A DNA stretch of 64,000 nt from Apus apus (lineage: Eukaryota; Chordata; Aves; Apodiformes; Apodidae): positions 65,368,905 through 65,432,904 of the forward strand of contig NC_067312.1 of the NCBI RefSeq assembly GCF_020740795.1, written 5' to 3'. Made by a program: the position numbers and the translations under genes. Below, piece after piece: positions 47,306 to 57,316 of this stretch. Numbering within the stretch: position 1 is the first letter of the stretch; the number at the start of each line of letters is the position of its first letter. Below the pieces are notes generated by a model that did no database searches, was not told the origin of the DNA, and worked only from the letters and a program-made list of their open reading frames with translations.

Positions 47306-50300
47306 CGCTCCCCGACAGCAAGGCCCACTCTGCACGGCCGCTCCTGATTCTCCTCCCCTCGTCGGGATATGGCAGCTCCGCCCATCCTGGGCCTGGCAGA
47401 GCCCCCCAGCCCACACCTCCGTGGAGGGGAGCGCGGTGCCGACGGCTGCGGCAGCACCGCGCAACCTCCCGAGGCGGCATAGGCGGGGCGGCGAGGGGCC
47501 TCGAGGTGCCGGGGACTGCCCCGCAAGCTGGGAGGCGGGAGCAGCTGCGCACACCCGATGTCACACACCCCGCCCCCCCGGCACCGAGTGGGGAGGCTGC
47601 CGGGGAGCTGCCCCCCCCCCCCCCCGGGGATGCAGTCAGTGCGGGAGAGAGCAGAGGATGGGGGTTGCGGTCCTGAGCCCCCCGCCCTTTCCCAGACCGG
47701 GGGGCGGTGGGCAGGAATGGGGAGCTCAGCCAGACCGGCGAGCAGCCTCTCCGGGCTGCCCTGGCCCGGGCAGGTGGAACGTGCCCCGCGTTCATGGTGC
47801 GTGGGGAGCTGCGGGGAGACCAGAGCCTTTCTGGGGCACAGAAAGACTCTTGTGCCAGGAATGGATTTGCCTTCTGCTTCCGGAGCGGGGGGGGGCTGCC
47901 TTGTCCCGAGCGCCTGTGCACCGTGGGTCTGGGGTCAGTCCCTCCGCCCGCCGGGAGCCGGAGCGGGCGGCCCGGATGAGGAAGAGAGCCGTGCCCGCAG
48001 GAAGTCTGAGATCCACCTCATGGCACCCGGCAGAGGACCGCTCCACCGCGGCCCGGCAGGAGCCTCTCGCCGGCAGGAAAGGCACGGAGGAACCCAGCTG
48101 GGATGAGGTGTGGCTACACCTCGGCAGAGGGGTCTGTCAGTTGTCTTAAAATTCCCAATCAATCAGATTCCCAATCAAGGGCTGACGATGACCGCTGGCT
48201 TTCTGTGAAACTGAGCTGATAGTGGGGTTTATGCATCTATGCATTTAAATGTATGCATACATCTCTTTTTCTGAATACACAAGTACAAAACATTTTATAC
48301 ACCCACACGTCATCATATAGGTAAGTGAAGAACTTATTAGAAGAGCCAGGGGTCTTGTCTGCATCTTCATCTCTAATAATATCTGTTAAAAGCTGCGAAG
48401 TTGCAGAAGAGTGTAAAATAACTAACACGGCCCCGTGCTAATGGTTAGTGATCCTCCAAATCACTAATCAAGCTTCTGGACCATTGCAAGGACACAATTT
48501 TAAGATACATTATTGAAGTCACTGTTTTCCTCCACTTCAAAAGCAAATCCAATTTTGCACAGTTCTGTTATCGACAAAAAACCTCGGTTAATCGAAACAC
48601 AACAACACACGGTCATATCTGAAGTCAGGGAAATAGTAGCCGAGCTTGTACTAATGTGTCTTGGATTACACTTGTTTACTGGCATCCACCTTTTCTCTCC
48701 AGCAAACTTCACTGCAAAGTTATTCCTCCACCACCCCTTGCCAAAAAACCCAACAAACAAACACCGCCCCCCCCAAAAAGCCCCAACAGCACAACAACCA
48801 ACAAACAAAAAAAACCAAGGCAAAAAAACCCACCCAACAAATACAAACACAAAAAACGCCACCAGAACAAAACAACTCCCCCAACCCAACCAAAAAACCC
48901 CCACAACAAACAAACAAATCGTTTCATGTTAAGCAGTCTCCACATATTACGTTTCTGCTCCTTTCTAAAGGCACTGTTCAACGATACAGAACTTCAACAC
49001 TAAAAACCGGTTCATTTTAATACTACGGTACTGCACTCCTGCGCATTGTTCTAAGATATGTTGACAATAGCACGCACGACAGAAAAGCGATTATTCAGTT
49101 ACCAAACCCAGCCATTTTATACCCTGTTGAAGGCTTAGCGAGTACTATACCCTTTTAGCTAGGGTGGGGGGAGGAGAAAAAAAAGAAAAAATAAAGTATT
49201 GAAATACATTTACGTGAGTTATTTTACTAATCTACAAGTATTTCGGGAATAAGGAGTTAATCAAACGCTACAAAGAGGCAGATTAAAGAGAACGTAGTGT
49301 TCAGATTTGCTTGCCTGTGAATAAGCAAAAAGGGAGCAGGAGGGGCAGGGGGTGGGGGCTGCACTGGAGAGGCTGCATCGAAGTAATCTGATTTTTACAG
49401 TGAAGGGAAAAAAAAAACAGAGTTGTTTTCAGTTATGCAAAAAATGAGGCAAAAATGATGAGCAGAAATAGTTAATCTGTCGCCTTATAATCTTCAATTG
49501 AAAATGTCAGTGTATTTGCAAAAATAATTATAGTCATTACACATATTGGGTGAGAACAGGAAAATCTAGCACCTTAATTTTAGCCCTTTAGAAACAGTGC
49601 CATATAGGTTTCTTCTGAACAAGAAAATGACCAAAAAGAGAAAAATCAAACAAAGCCACCCTCAACAAAAAGCCCAATCTAAAATAAAACAAAGTTAAAC
49701 CAAAAAGATAAAAAAACAAGCCCCAAAGCTAAACCCACCAAGACCAACCTATCATGCTACAGCCTGCAATAATAAAGAATAAATGTTTTGGTTTCTGTTT
49801 TCTGAGTTGTGTGATATAAAATCGAGCAGAGTGCACTTTTGGATGCAACATGTAATATTATGATATGTAATATACTGCGCTACATAGCAGTGAAATATCC
49901 TGGAGGATGTTGTCTGGAGGGTTTGTCAGAAAAATGTGATTTTTTTTTTCCTAGAAATTCTCCAGAAAATGTTACAACTAGTACTACTTCTGTCCCTCGT
50001 TTCGGGAGATCGAGTCGGAAGAAAAGCAAAAGGACCCGCGTGGCTCTGGATAATCACCTAACAGTTCACAAAAAGTAATAAAGCATTGGCCAGGCAAAAG
50101 AATCCCTTCCTTAATAAACAAGCAGCAAAGTGAAGACAAAAAAAAACCCCCACCAAAACCGAAAAAAACACACACAAGAGGCAAAACAAACGAAATCGCT
50201 CACACCGTCCTAAGAAAAAAGCAGGTTTAAACCCTGCTTGCCTCTATCAGTCTGTTTTGGAGCGCCGGACCCGGCCCAGCCCCACAAGAGGCTCAGAAGA

Positions 50301-52591
50301 AGCTTTGTGGGCACCTTTTCAGCGAAAAATTCTCCTACACTGGTCGAGGAGTCTGACAATGTTATTTGTTTCATCTATTTAACTAAGCAATTTAATTTTG
50401 AACACAGTTTGGGAATAGGATTCGTGTGCCTAAATAGGAAACGAGGTAAAAAGGAGCAGGTTTCTCTTTATTTCCAAACTTATTTTTGCCCTCAAAACGT
50501 TTCCATCTAATCTGAACATGAAGCCACTTTCCTCCTTCAGACTACTGCCGAAATACTACGGATTCGAGGTTCACTGCCTCCGAGTTGCCAAAATATGTGT
50601 ACATTACTCTTCTGACTGTGATGTTTTTAGACCTTAGTATAGAAGTAGCAGAGTTGGTAAAAGGGAAAAATCTCACTTTTTAAAAAACTACACACACACA
50701 CCCTTGTTTTTTTCCTCCCCAGCCCCTTTAGAGTCTGGTTTTCAGCCCATTTCAGTGACTAGTTCAGACCTAACCGGTGTTTTAGAATTCGGCCTCTCCG
50801 AATAAAAGCTCGGGGAGAAAAAAAACAAAACAACAAAAAAGGAAAAAAAAACCCACACAAAAAAGGAAAAAACCCCACAAAAAAGAGAAAAAAGGAAAGA
50901 ACAGGAAAAAAAGGGGGGAAAGGGGGAAAAGGGGAAAAAGGGAAAAAAAGGGAAAAAAGGAAAGAAAAAACGGGGGAAAAAATAAAAAAGAAGGGGAAAA
51001 AAAGGCACAGCAGCAGCATTTACAGCAAGTGTGGAAAGAAAGAAAGAAAAAAAAACCCCTGCCATCCTTCTTGCTTCCTGAGAGGTTATTGTTCTTGCTA
51101 CAGCGAATTTACTTCGAGATAATCAGCATCTTCATATCTGTGTTTTATATGAGAGATTCATGTGTTTCACTTCAGCCAGAGTTTATTGTTTCTTCCCCTC
51201 CCCATTTAGTGTTAAATGAAGAAATTAGGCCTATTACAAATGCAAGACATAAGGTATTTGAAAGTGAAAAGGAAAATTTCGTATTATTTCTTATTTTCAT
51301 ATATATATTCTAATATACACATGTGTGTTTATTTCCCCACAGTTGATTTTAAAAAAGCTCCAAAAGTGATCTAACCAGAGACTGAAGCAGGCAAAGTGTA
51401 CATTGCTTTTTCTCCACATCTCACATCCTAGAGTTTGAAGATTATTTTTTTTTACTTATAATTAGATATATATGTATATAAAATATATAATATCTTTTTT
51501 TGGTAGATATTTTCAGGCAAATATTTTTACTTTCCTTTTTTTCTACCTCTGCTCTTCTCCAGCCTATGCTCTGGATTAGAGCAGGTTGTGTACTCCTCTA
51601 ATAATCCCCCACGAGGATTTTTCAGAAAAAAAAACCCTCTCAGATACTCACAAAAACTAATATTAGCTTCATTTTTCATGTTATAACTAATTATGTGTGA
51701 TAATCGGGCCTAAGCTGCCCTGTGCAGACCCATAGCAGTCCAGTTTTGCATTCCGCAGTCAGGAAAAAGTCTCCAAAACTGCTGGAACCTCGGGTGTCTC
51801 CCAAGGTCAATTATATGACTGTATTTTAATTACTCTTTCTGCGGCAACTCGGCTTATTGCGCATATTTCTGTAACAGCACGAGCAGGCAAAGCAGGCCGC
51901 TGTGTTTCACAGTCTTTTACAGCAGTGGAAAGTAGCACACTCTGGGAAAACAGTGGCCATTTTCTGTCTTCAGAGCAATAGTTATGTTCCTTTTTAGCCA
52001 GGGAGCCTCCTGCCAATGTTGGTGAAGGGTGGTGGGTTTATTTTTGTTCTAAATTAGCTGTAGAGAAAACGCGAAGGAAAACTTCTAGGGGTGGGGGGGG
52101 GGGGGGGGGGGGGGGGGAAGAAGAAAGGCAGAAATAAGTTACAGTAACTTTTCCAGGACCTATTGTTTCCTAATGCGTCTTTAAAAGGGGGGGAGGAAAG
52201 AAAGCAAGACCTAGCAAACTGTTTCCCTTCCCTCCCCTCGTGCCCGTGAGGACCTGACGTGCTGCCGGTGCCATCGGGGCATGCGGGGCGGGGGGCTCCG
52301 GAGCTGCGGGGAGAGGACACCCCGCAGCCGCCTCCTGCTCCCGCCCCCCCGGACCGCCCCCCCCCCCCCCCCCGCCCCCCCCTCGGCCCGCACCCCGGGG
52401 CCCTACCTGGGCCGGGGGCTCCCGCGGCGGCCCCTCCGCAGCAGCAGCAGCAGCAGGGCCCGGCGCAGCGGCCGCTGCTGGCCCAGCGCCCCGAGGAAGC
52501 GGCGGAGGATGCGCCAGCCCAGCGCCCGGGCCCGGCGGCGGCTGCGGGGCCCGCGCCGAAAGCGCAGCGTGCACCTTATCCAGGGGGACAT
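45368..52591 (-). CDS. CDKN2A: ARF, truncated avian form (exon 1-beta plus first bases of exon 2)
   Basis: Exon 1-beta reads from ATG 52591 to the donor CCCAG/GTAGGG, last exon base 52407; it ends two bases into a codon, which exon 2 completes (AG+G, Arg), followed at once by TGA TGA (45370-45365). The product is 62 aa, comparable to chicken p7ARF. Residues 1-13 ([13 protein letters not shown]) align without gaps to the human ARF start, the MDM2-binding region; then follow Arg-rich [29 protein letters not shown] and a run of six Leu. ARF stabilises p53 by binding MDM2, mainly in the nucleolus. Chicken sex-linked barring maps to ARF residues 9 and 10; here these are Leu9 and Arg10. The ATG context is weak (C at -3, T at +4); an in-frame GTG lies six codons upstream. 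Confidence 0.87.
45372..47161 (-). other. CDKN2A: p16 intron (exon 1-alpha to exon 2)
   Basis: 1.8 kb intron with GT (GTACAG) and AG (CCCCGCAG) ends. GC-rich at both ends, AT-rich in the middle. Contains the dinucleotide tract at 45640-45722; no other gene seen. Confidence 0.8.
45640..45722. repeat. Dinucleotide-rich alternating purine-pyrimidine tract
   Basis: TATATA, CACACA and GTGTGCATATATATGCACAC form an alternating, partly palindromic stretch in the sequence upstream of CDKN2A exon 2, inside the intron. Confidence 0.7.
47162..47305 (-). CDS. CDKN2A: CDKN2A exon 1-alpha (p16-specific first coding exon)
   Basis: 48 codons from ATG at 47305 to the donor CAG/GTACAG. The first ankyrin repeat is intact ([32 protein letters not shown]). 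About 21 of the last 38 residues equal those of the CDKN2B exon 1 product, so the two first exons are clearly diverged paralogues, unlike the near-identical second exons. The frame is open for a further 80 codons upstream, but this ATG gives the family-length N-terminus and a good context. Confidence 0.82.
47306..48120 (-). promoter_or_regulatory. CDKN2A: CpG-rich region upstream of exon 1-alpha, likely p16 promoter
   Basis: GC- and CpG-rich DNA ends abruptly near 48130, where AT-rich sequence begins. It includes a C-run at about 47611-47626. Long open frames on both strands are composition artefacts. A CpG island directly upstream of exon 1-alpha is what a functional p16 promoter would show. 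Confidence 0.6.
48725..48922 (+). repeat. A/C-only low-complexity tract
   Basis: Nearly 200 bases almost without G or T, with CAACAAACAAAC-like words and C-runs. Open frames rich in Lys, Pro, Asn and Gln across it are artefacts. Confidence 0.85.
50903..50970 (+). repeat. Homopurine G/A tract
   Basis: 68 consecutive purines with six or more G3-G6 runs separated by A-runs, inside a wider A/G-rich block (50807-51060). Confidence 0.9.
52093..52117 (+). repeat. G25 homopolymer
   Basis: Twenty-five consecutive G within the ARF intron. Length may be inaccurate because homopolymers are error-prone. Confidence 0.85.
52357..52382 (-). repeat. C17-G-C8 tract next to the exon 1-beta donor
   Basis: On the transcript (minus) strand this is G8-C-G17, beginning about 24 bases inside the ARF intron. 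Confidence 0.85.
52407..52591 (-). CDS. CDKN2A: CDKN2A exon 1-beta (ARF first coding exon)
   Basis: 185 coding bases from ATG 52591 to the donor at 52406-52405. The frame would hit TAG within the donor itself (AG GTAG) if unspliced, so spliced and unspliced RNAs encode the same 62 residues ending PRPR. On this strand a very G-rich tract (G8-C-G17) follows the donor after about 24 bases. Confidence 0.88.
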
Positions 52592-53340
52592 GGGTGCGGG
52601 GAGACCCACCGTGCCGCCCTAGAAATACCTCCCCGGTGGGGCCCAGCGGTGAACCAACCCTCTCACCCTCCATTCATTGGAGAGCAGTATCTTTTTTTTT
52701 TTTTTAACTTTCTTCTTTTTTTATTTTTTTTTTCTTCTTCTTTTTTTTTTTTTCTTTTCCGTTTGACTAATTTCGACTCCCCACTTGGCCCTTCGCCTCA
52801 CCTCCCTCCCTCCTCCCCCCTCCCCCTCTACCCTGAAACGCCTCCCATGGTGATGGCTCCCGCCTCGAAAGAAGGCGAAGGAGGACCGGTGGCGGGGGAT
52901 GGGGCCGGGGGCGGCCACCGTCTCCTCTCCCCTCCCACCGGTTCGTCCCGAGGAGAAACCACCACCGAACGGGCGGGGAGGCCGGCCAATCGCAGGGCGC
53001 TCCCCGCCTTTCAAAAAAAGCTTTGACGACAAGTCCTTGCCCTTCCCTCTCCCCCCACCCCCCCTTCTGTCCCCTCCAAATACGCCGCCTCCCGCTCCGT
53101 TTGGGGGTGTGGGGTATTTTGGTTATTTTTCTTGTTGTTTGTATGGTTTTGGACCCTCTCCTTTCTGCAGCCCCTTGGAGGGTCAAGGGCTGCTATGGCC
53201 CTGAACACCACTACCCCTCCCGACCCCCGGGGGCGGCCTTGGTGGCCTTTGGAAGCGGCTAGCGGATTCCCTGCCGCTTTAAAAGTTAAGGCCAGTATTC
53301 GCCCGGGCGAGCAGCTATTTCCTTGTCACATGGTCATTTG
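52592..53340 (-). promoter_or_regulatory. CDKN2A: CpG-rich region upstream of ARF exon 1-beta
   Basis: Contains a minus-strand CCAAT about 85-90 bases upstream of the ARF ATG (52676-52680), a plus-strand CCAATCG box at 52984-52990, and a 70-base polypyrimidine tract (52690-52760). GC-rich sequence extends to about 54100, so a divergent promoter is possible. Confidence 0.55.
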
Positions 53341-54787
53341 AAAGCGACGCGGGGACGTTGCGTAGCGGAGCGAGGAAAAAAAAAAAAACAACAAACAACA
53401 ACAAACAGCAAACCAAAGGAAAAAAAAAAAACCAGCACAAAAAAGCGGATCTCCTCTCCCCCCCCGCCGGTAACTGACACGGGTAAGTAACTCTTTCCTT
53501 CCCCCGGCCCGCTCCCCAGCCGCGATTCGCGGTGCCGGACTCCCGTGGTTTTGGTTTGCAGGTTTTGGAGATTTTGGAGCGGCGGGGTGGGTGGGAAGTC
53601 GAGGGGGAGAACGGGAAATAGCCCAGCAACCTGCCGGCGCTCTGCCCCCGGCCCTGCTGCGGGCAGCGTGGAGGGATGGCCGGAGCGGTGCTGAGCCCCC
53701 CGGCAGCCGGGGCTGAGCCAGGCCCGCCGAGGATCGAGGAGGGTTCCGCCATCCCACCCCCTCCCGGTGCGGGGTACCTTTGTGCGAGGCGCGGGGAAGG
53801 GTGCGGGGCAGGGATGGTGTCTGTCCTGAGGGCACATCCATCTTCGGCCACCCCGGCGGCTGCGGAGCCCGGCGCGGCCCGGGCGGGCGGGGGGTTGCAG
53901 GGATTGCTGGCAGGCGGCTGCGGGGGAGGGAGGGCTGCTGGATACTGGCGGGGACAACACCCCCCCCCCCCCGTGACAAACACCTCGTTCCCCCTGCTGG
54001 ACAAACAGTAACAGAGAGGTCCACGGAAGTTTTCTTCCCTTGCCTGCCCACGGCGTCCACAGAAAGCAGCGCCAGAGGCGAAGCGCCCGTCATGGCTCCT
54101 CCGTGAGCTGTCCGATCGCAAGCCTGGGAAATGGGGGAGTGAAAGCAGACATTTCGAAACGAAGGCAGCTCTTGCAGGGATGCTTGTTTGTTTCTTTTTC
54201 TTTCCCCCTCCCGTGGCAAATCAGAGAGAAATGAGTGCCTGGGTGAGGGTGCAGGTGCGGCTGGGCGGTGGGAGGCTGAGCCGGCAGTTTTGGCAATAGA
54301 AACCAAATACCCACCGACGCTGAACGCTTGGCCGGGCCGGGGAGCAGCCCTTCATGCATTGGGCAAAGCCCTCCTGCAGAGCTGGTGGGTGTGTGTGTGC
54401 ACATGTACTCAATTACAGCTACGATATTAACAATAGAAAGTGGGGGTTTTCTGTTGTCTGCCTCTCTAAGCGCCGTGTTTTTCGGGCTCTCTCCAAAAGC
54501 CCGTCTCTGCTGCTGTTTGCTGTTAAAAAATTCTTCTCTTCAGACGCGGCTCCAAGCCCTGGAACCGAGGCTGCTGCAAGGTGAGGGTGGAAACTGCGGC
54601 GGCTGAACTAGGCTGTAACGGGGAACCCTGAAATCCTCCTCGGGGTGAGCAGCCACCGGGAAGGGTCTTCGGACCCACGGCTGGGGACAGATTCAGGGCA
54701 GATAGACATTTGAGGGCTTTTCCTGCTCCTTTGGTGTGGTCAGCCTGGGGAAGTCTGTTATTTTTCTGACGACTACAATTACTACTG

Positions 54788-54789
<2 letters not shown>

Positions 54790-54861
<72 letters not shown>
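54790..54861 (+). repeat. (TTA)n microsatellite, about 24 units
   Basis: A perfect run of TTA trinucleotides, followed by imperfect ATT/GTT units to about 54950. Confidence 0.95.
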
Positions 54862-56735
54862 GAAATTATTGTTGTTGTTGTCCTCCTAATCATTGTCATT
54901 ATGTTTATCATCATCCTAATCATTATCACTACTGTTGTGGTTGTTTCATGACCCGTAATGGAAATACTAACAAAAATAAAATTAAATCTAGCTCTCCAAG
55001 AGAATGATCTTTTAAAATAGGAATACTGGTCTAACTGAGGTTGGAAGTGCCGTTTATTGCACCCTTACTTTTCTGTAAACAGGGTGGTCAGGCTCTAACC
55101 TTTCCCTATTTCCGGGTCTGGTCCAGACTGCATCTCCGTTCACACGGGCACGGGATGAATCCAGGCTTTTAATTGTTGTGTGCCCAGGATTGTCTTTGGC
55201 TCGCTAATGACTGCGCTGCCTACGGGTACAGAACGCGGTACAATTTCACAAGGTGTTATAGTAGAAAATTGTAGTTTTATATATTTTCTATTCAAATGTA
55301 TGTATAAAATACATACAGGCATTCCTGTACTAAATAAGCATGATTACAGACTAAATACAATGTGATTTTTTTTGGTACATATTTTATATGCATCTAATGT
55401 ATTTATAATTAAGCTGCAGGACATTTCATTTTAAAACCAAATTATAAGCAAATAGGCTTGATAACTAATTATATTTTTTAAGTAAATACGCATATTAAGA
55501 TACGTTTTTATATCGGTGTGCATTGCACACATGGCATGACTTCGTACTTACAGTGTGCCAATTTACACGAAGTGGTTATGAAGCAGGCATGAGAAAAAGC
55601 ATAAGAAACTATCTTGTAATAAATGACACATTCCAATAAATTATATAAAAGTATATATATTATTTTTAGTGTTTATGTGTGAAATACCTAGAAGTTGGGC
55701 ACTCGGTAGGAATGCAAAACGGAGATAATTTTTTTCCTCTGCAGTTCTTTACAGGTAGCTCTGCAAATCGCCCAAGACTGGGGCTGGGAAAGGAGCCCGC
55801 AGCTCTGCCGCTGCCCCGCCGTGTTTCCCCCTCTCTGTCCCTAAGGCATGGACGGGTAGGCACAGCCCCGAAGGGTCGCGGGAGCAGTGTGTGTGTCGGG
55901 GTCTGCACCCATGCGTGCCGCCCCCTGTTCTCTGCCCGAGGAGGCTGGGGTCTCACCGCCGACCCCTCGGCGGAGGGACGGCTGCCGCTGCACTGCGGGA
56001 TGCTCACACCCAGCTTCCAGGCGCTGATATAATGATCAGCTCTCGGGTAATTAATCTACTCCCGCCCCCGTTCCCCCTCCAGCAGCACAATGACTTGTTG
56101 TTACAACGGCTTGTTTGTTTCTTTACCGAACGGGCTGCCTTCGCACAGCTCGGGAAATCCCGGGAGAGAGCTCGGACGCAAGATTTTCGGTTTTTAATTC
56201 CAAGCCCCCTGCGTTTTGCGACCGTCATGATTTCTTCAAAATGCTGCTCAATTTACAGTCACCCAGGGAAAGTGACCTGCAAGTTGATAAACACCTACTG
56301 CTTCAAGGGAGGGCGGTATCGGGCTTGCAGAGACACAAATAGCTCTTTATTTTCTCCTCCTAGGTCCCGTGTTTATAGCCTCCCTGAGAAAGAGCCACGG
56401 ATGCGCCGAGGGCCCATGCACAGACATGCACAGCATCTGAAGTTGTTCAAGAAGGTATTTGCCAATTGGCAGCAGCCTCGCCAGGAAGCTTTGATTTGTC
56501 GCTGTCCCGCCCGGTTTTGCCAAGGAGAGGCAGGGATCGGTTCCAATGCTCCTTAAGTCCGCTTTAATTGGAAAGTGAAACCAGATGGGGAGCCTCTCCC
56601 TCCCCCTTCAATTGGGGGGCTGGGAAGCACGAGCGGGGAGCCCCGGGGAGAAGGGTGAACAGGGGGCCCAGAAACGGTTCTGCCAAGACGCCGAGGGTTT
56701 GCTGTGCCATCTTTGTGCAGAACTTTTCCTTCATA

Positions 56736-56741
56736 TTTATT
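56736..56741 (-). terminator. CDKN2B: Candidate poly(A) signal of CDKN2B
   Basis: AATAAA on the minus strand about 310 bases after the CDKN2B stop. The intervening 3' region holds a T/G-only stretch on the transcript strand (the A/C tract at 56766-56835). It is the first canonical hexamer noticed after the stop; not proven. Confidence 0.45.
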
Positions 56742-56765
56742 TCTTTTCACAGTGTTGGACCCTCG

Positions 56766-56835
56766 CTTTAAAAAAAACACGACAACAAAACAAATAAACA
56801 AACAAACAAAACAAACCCACAACCCCCCAAAATAA
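56766..56835 (+). repeat. A/C-rich (CAAA)n tract
   Basis: AACAAACAAACAAAACAAAC-type sequence with a short C-run; T/G-only on the CDKN2B transcript strand. Confidence 0.8.
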
Positions 56836-57052
56836 CAGAGGGGCATGGAGGGGTTTCAGGTGCAAGACAACATGCAGACACGTGCAAAATACCGCGCACA
56901 AATCAATACGTGTCCCGTCGGTCTTAAGCCCACCTGAGCAGAGGGATGCTACTCGGGGATAATTTACAACGAGTGAGTGCTACTCAGATGCTTCTCTCCC
57001 GAGGTGGGCGCGGGCAATAAATTAGGAGGGGGGAAGGTATCCCAGGCGGTGG

Positions 57053-57316
57053 CTACGCGCGGGGGGGCGGCTGCCGCAGGTACCGGCCCACGGGCCCGTG
57101 CGGACCCCCCTCCGCCACGTCGAGGGGGAGGCGGCCGCGGCCGTCGGGCAGGTCGAGGCGCGCCCCGGCCCGGTGCAGGGCCACCAGCGTCTGCAGGAAG
57201 CCGGAGCGGGCAGCATCGTGAGCCGGGAGGCAGCCGGTGCGGGGGTCGGGGCGGTTGGGGTCTGCCCCGTGCTGCAGCAGCAGCTCGGCCACCCGCGGGC
57301 TGCCCAGCATCATCAC
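57053..57316 (-). CDS. CDKN2B: CDKN2B exon 2
   Basis: Begins V M M L after CCCCGCAG and ends with TAG at 57055-57053. It differs from CDKN2A exon 2 within the shared block by one base (57124), which makes residue 113 Leu instead of Ile. Similarity stops just after the RYLRQ codons. Confidence 0.93.
   Translation of the reverse strand: MMMLGSPRVAELLLQHGADPNRPDPRTGCLPAHDAARSGFLQTLVALHRAGARLDLPDGRGRLPLDVAEGGPHGPVGRYLRQPPPRA

Larger units (their letters stand above)
48121..52200. other. CDKN2A: ARF intron, region between exons 1-alpha and 1-beta
   Basis: AT-rich DNA with unusual simple tracts: an A/C-only stretch (48725-48922), A-rich stretches (49620-49750, 50130-50190), a homopurine tract (50903-50970) and G25 (52093-52117). 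A 79-codon plus-strand open frame at 49839-50078 has a splice-acceptor-like T9CCTAG in it but matches nothing known. Confidence 0.7.
53341..57052. other. Region between ARF exon 1-beta and CDKN2B exon 2
   Basis: 53.3-54.1 kb is CpG-rich with a good plus-strand donor (GGTAAGT at 53482). 54790-54861 is an ATT array. 55.0-55.7 kb is AT-rich, 55.75-56.06 kb GC-rich. 56766-56835 is an A/C-rich tract in the likely CDKN2B 3' region. No protein gene recognised. Confidence 0.65.

Noticed and set aside
47187-48149. Long open frames of 244 and 317 codons on both strands around exon 1-alpha
   Set aside because: Composition artefacts; only the 48-codon segment with INK4 ankyrin sequence and a phase-correct donor is supported.
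48513-49020. Lys/Pro/Asn-rich open frames of about 115-139 codons
   Set aside because: They cross the A/C-only low-complexity tract and have no resemblance to any protein.
52592-52609. ARF start six codons upstream at 52609
   Set aside because: That codon is GTG, not ATG; the ATG at 52591 gives a gap-free match to the N-terminus of human ARF.
52170-53032. Several overlapping Gly/Pro/Arg-rich frames around ARF exon 1-beta
   Set aside because: Only the frame whose start aligns without gaps to mammalian ARF and ends at a consensus donor is supported.
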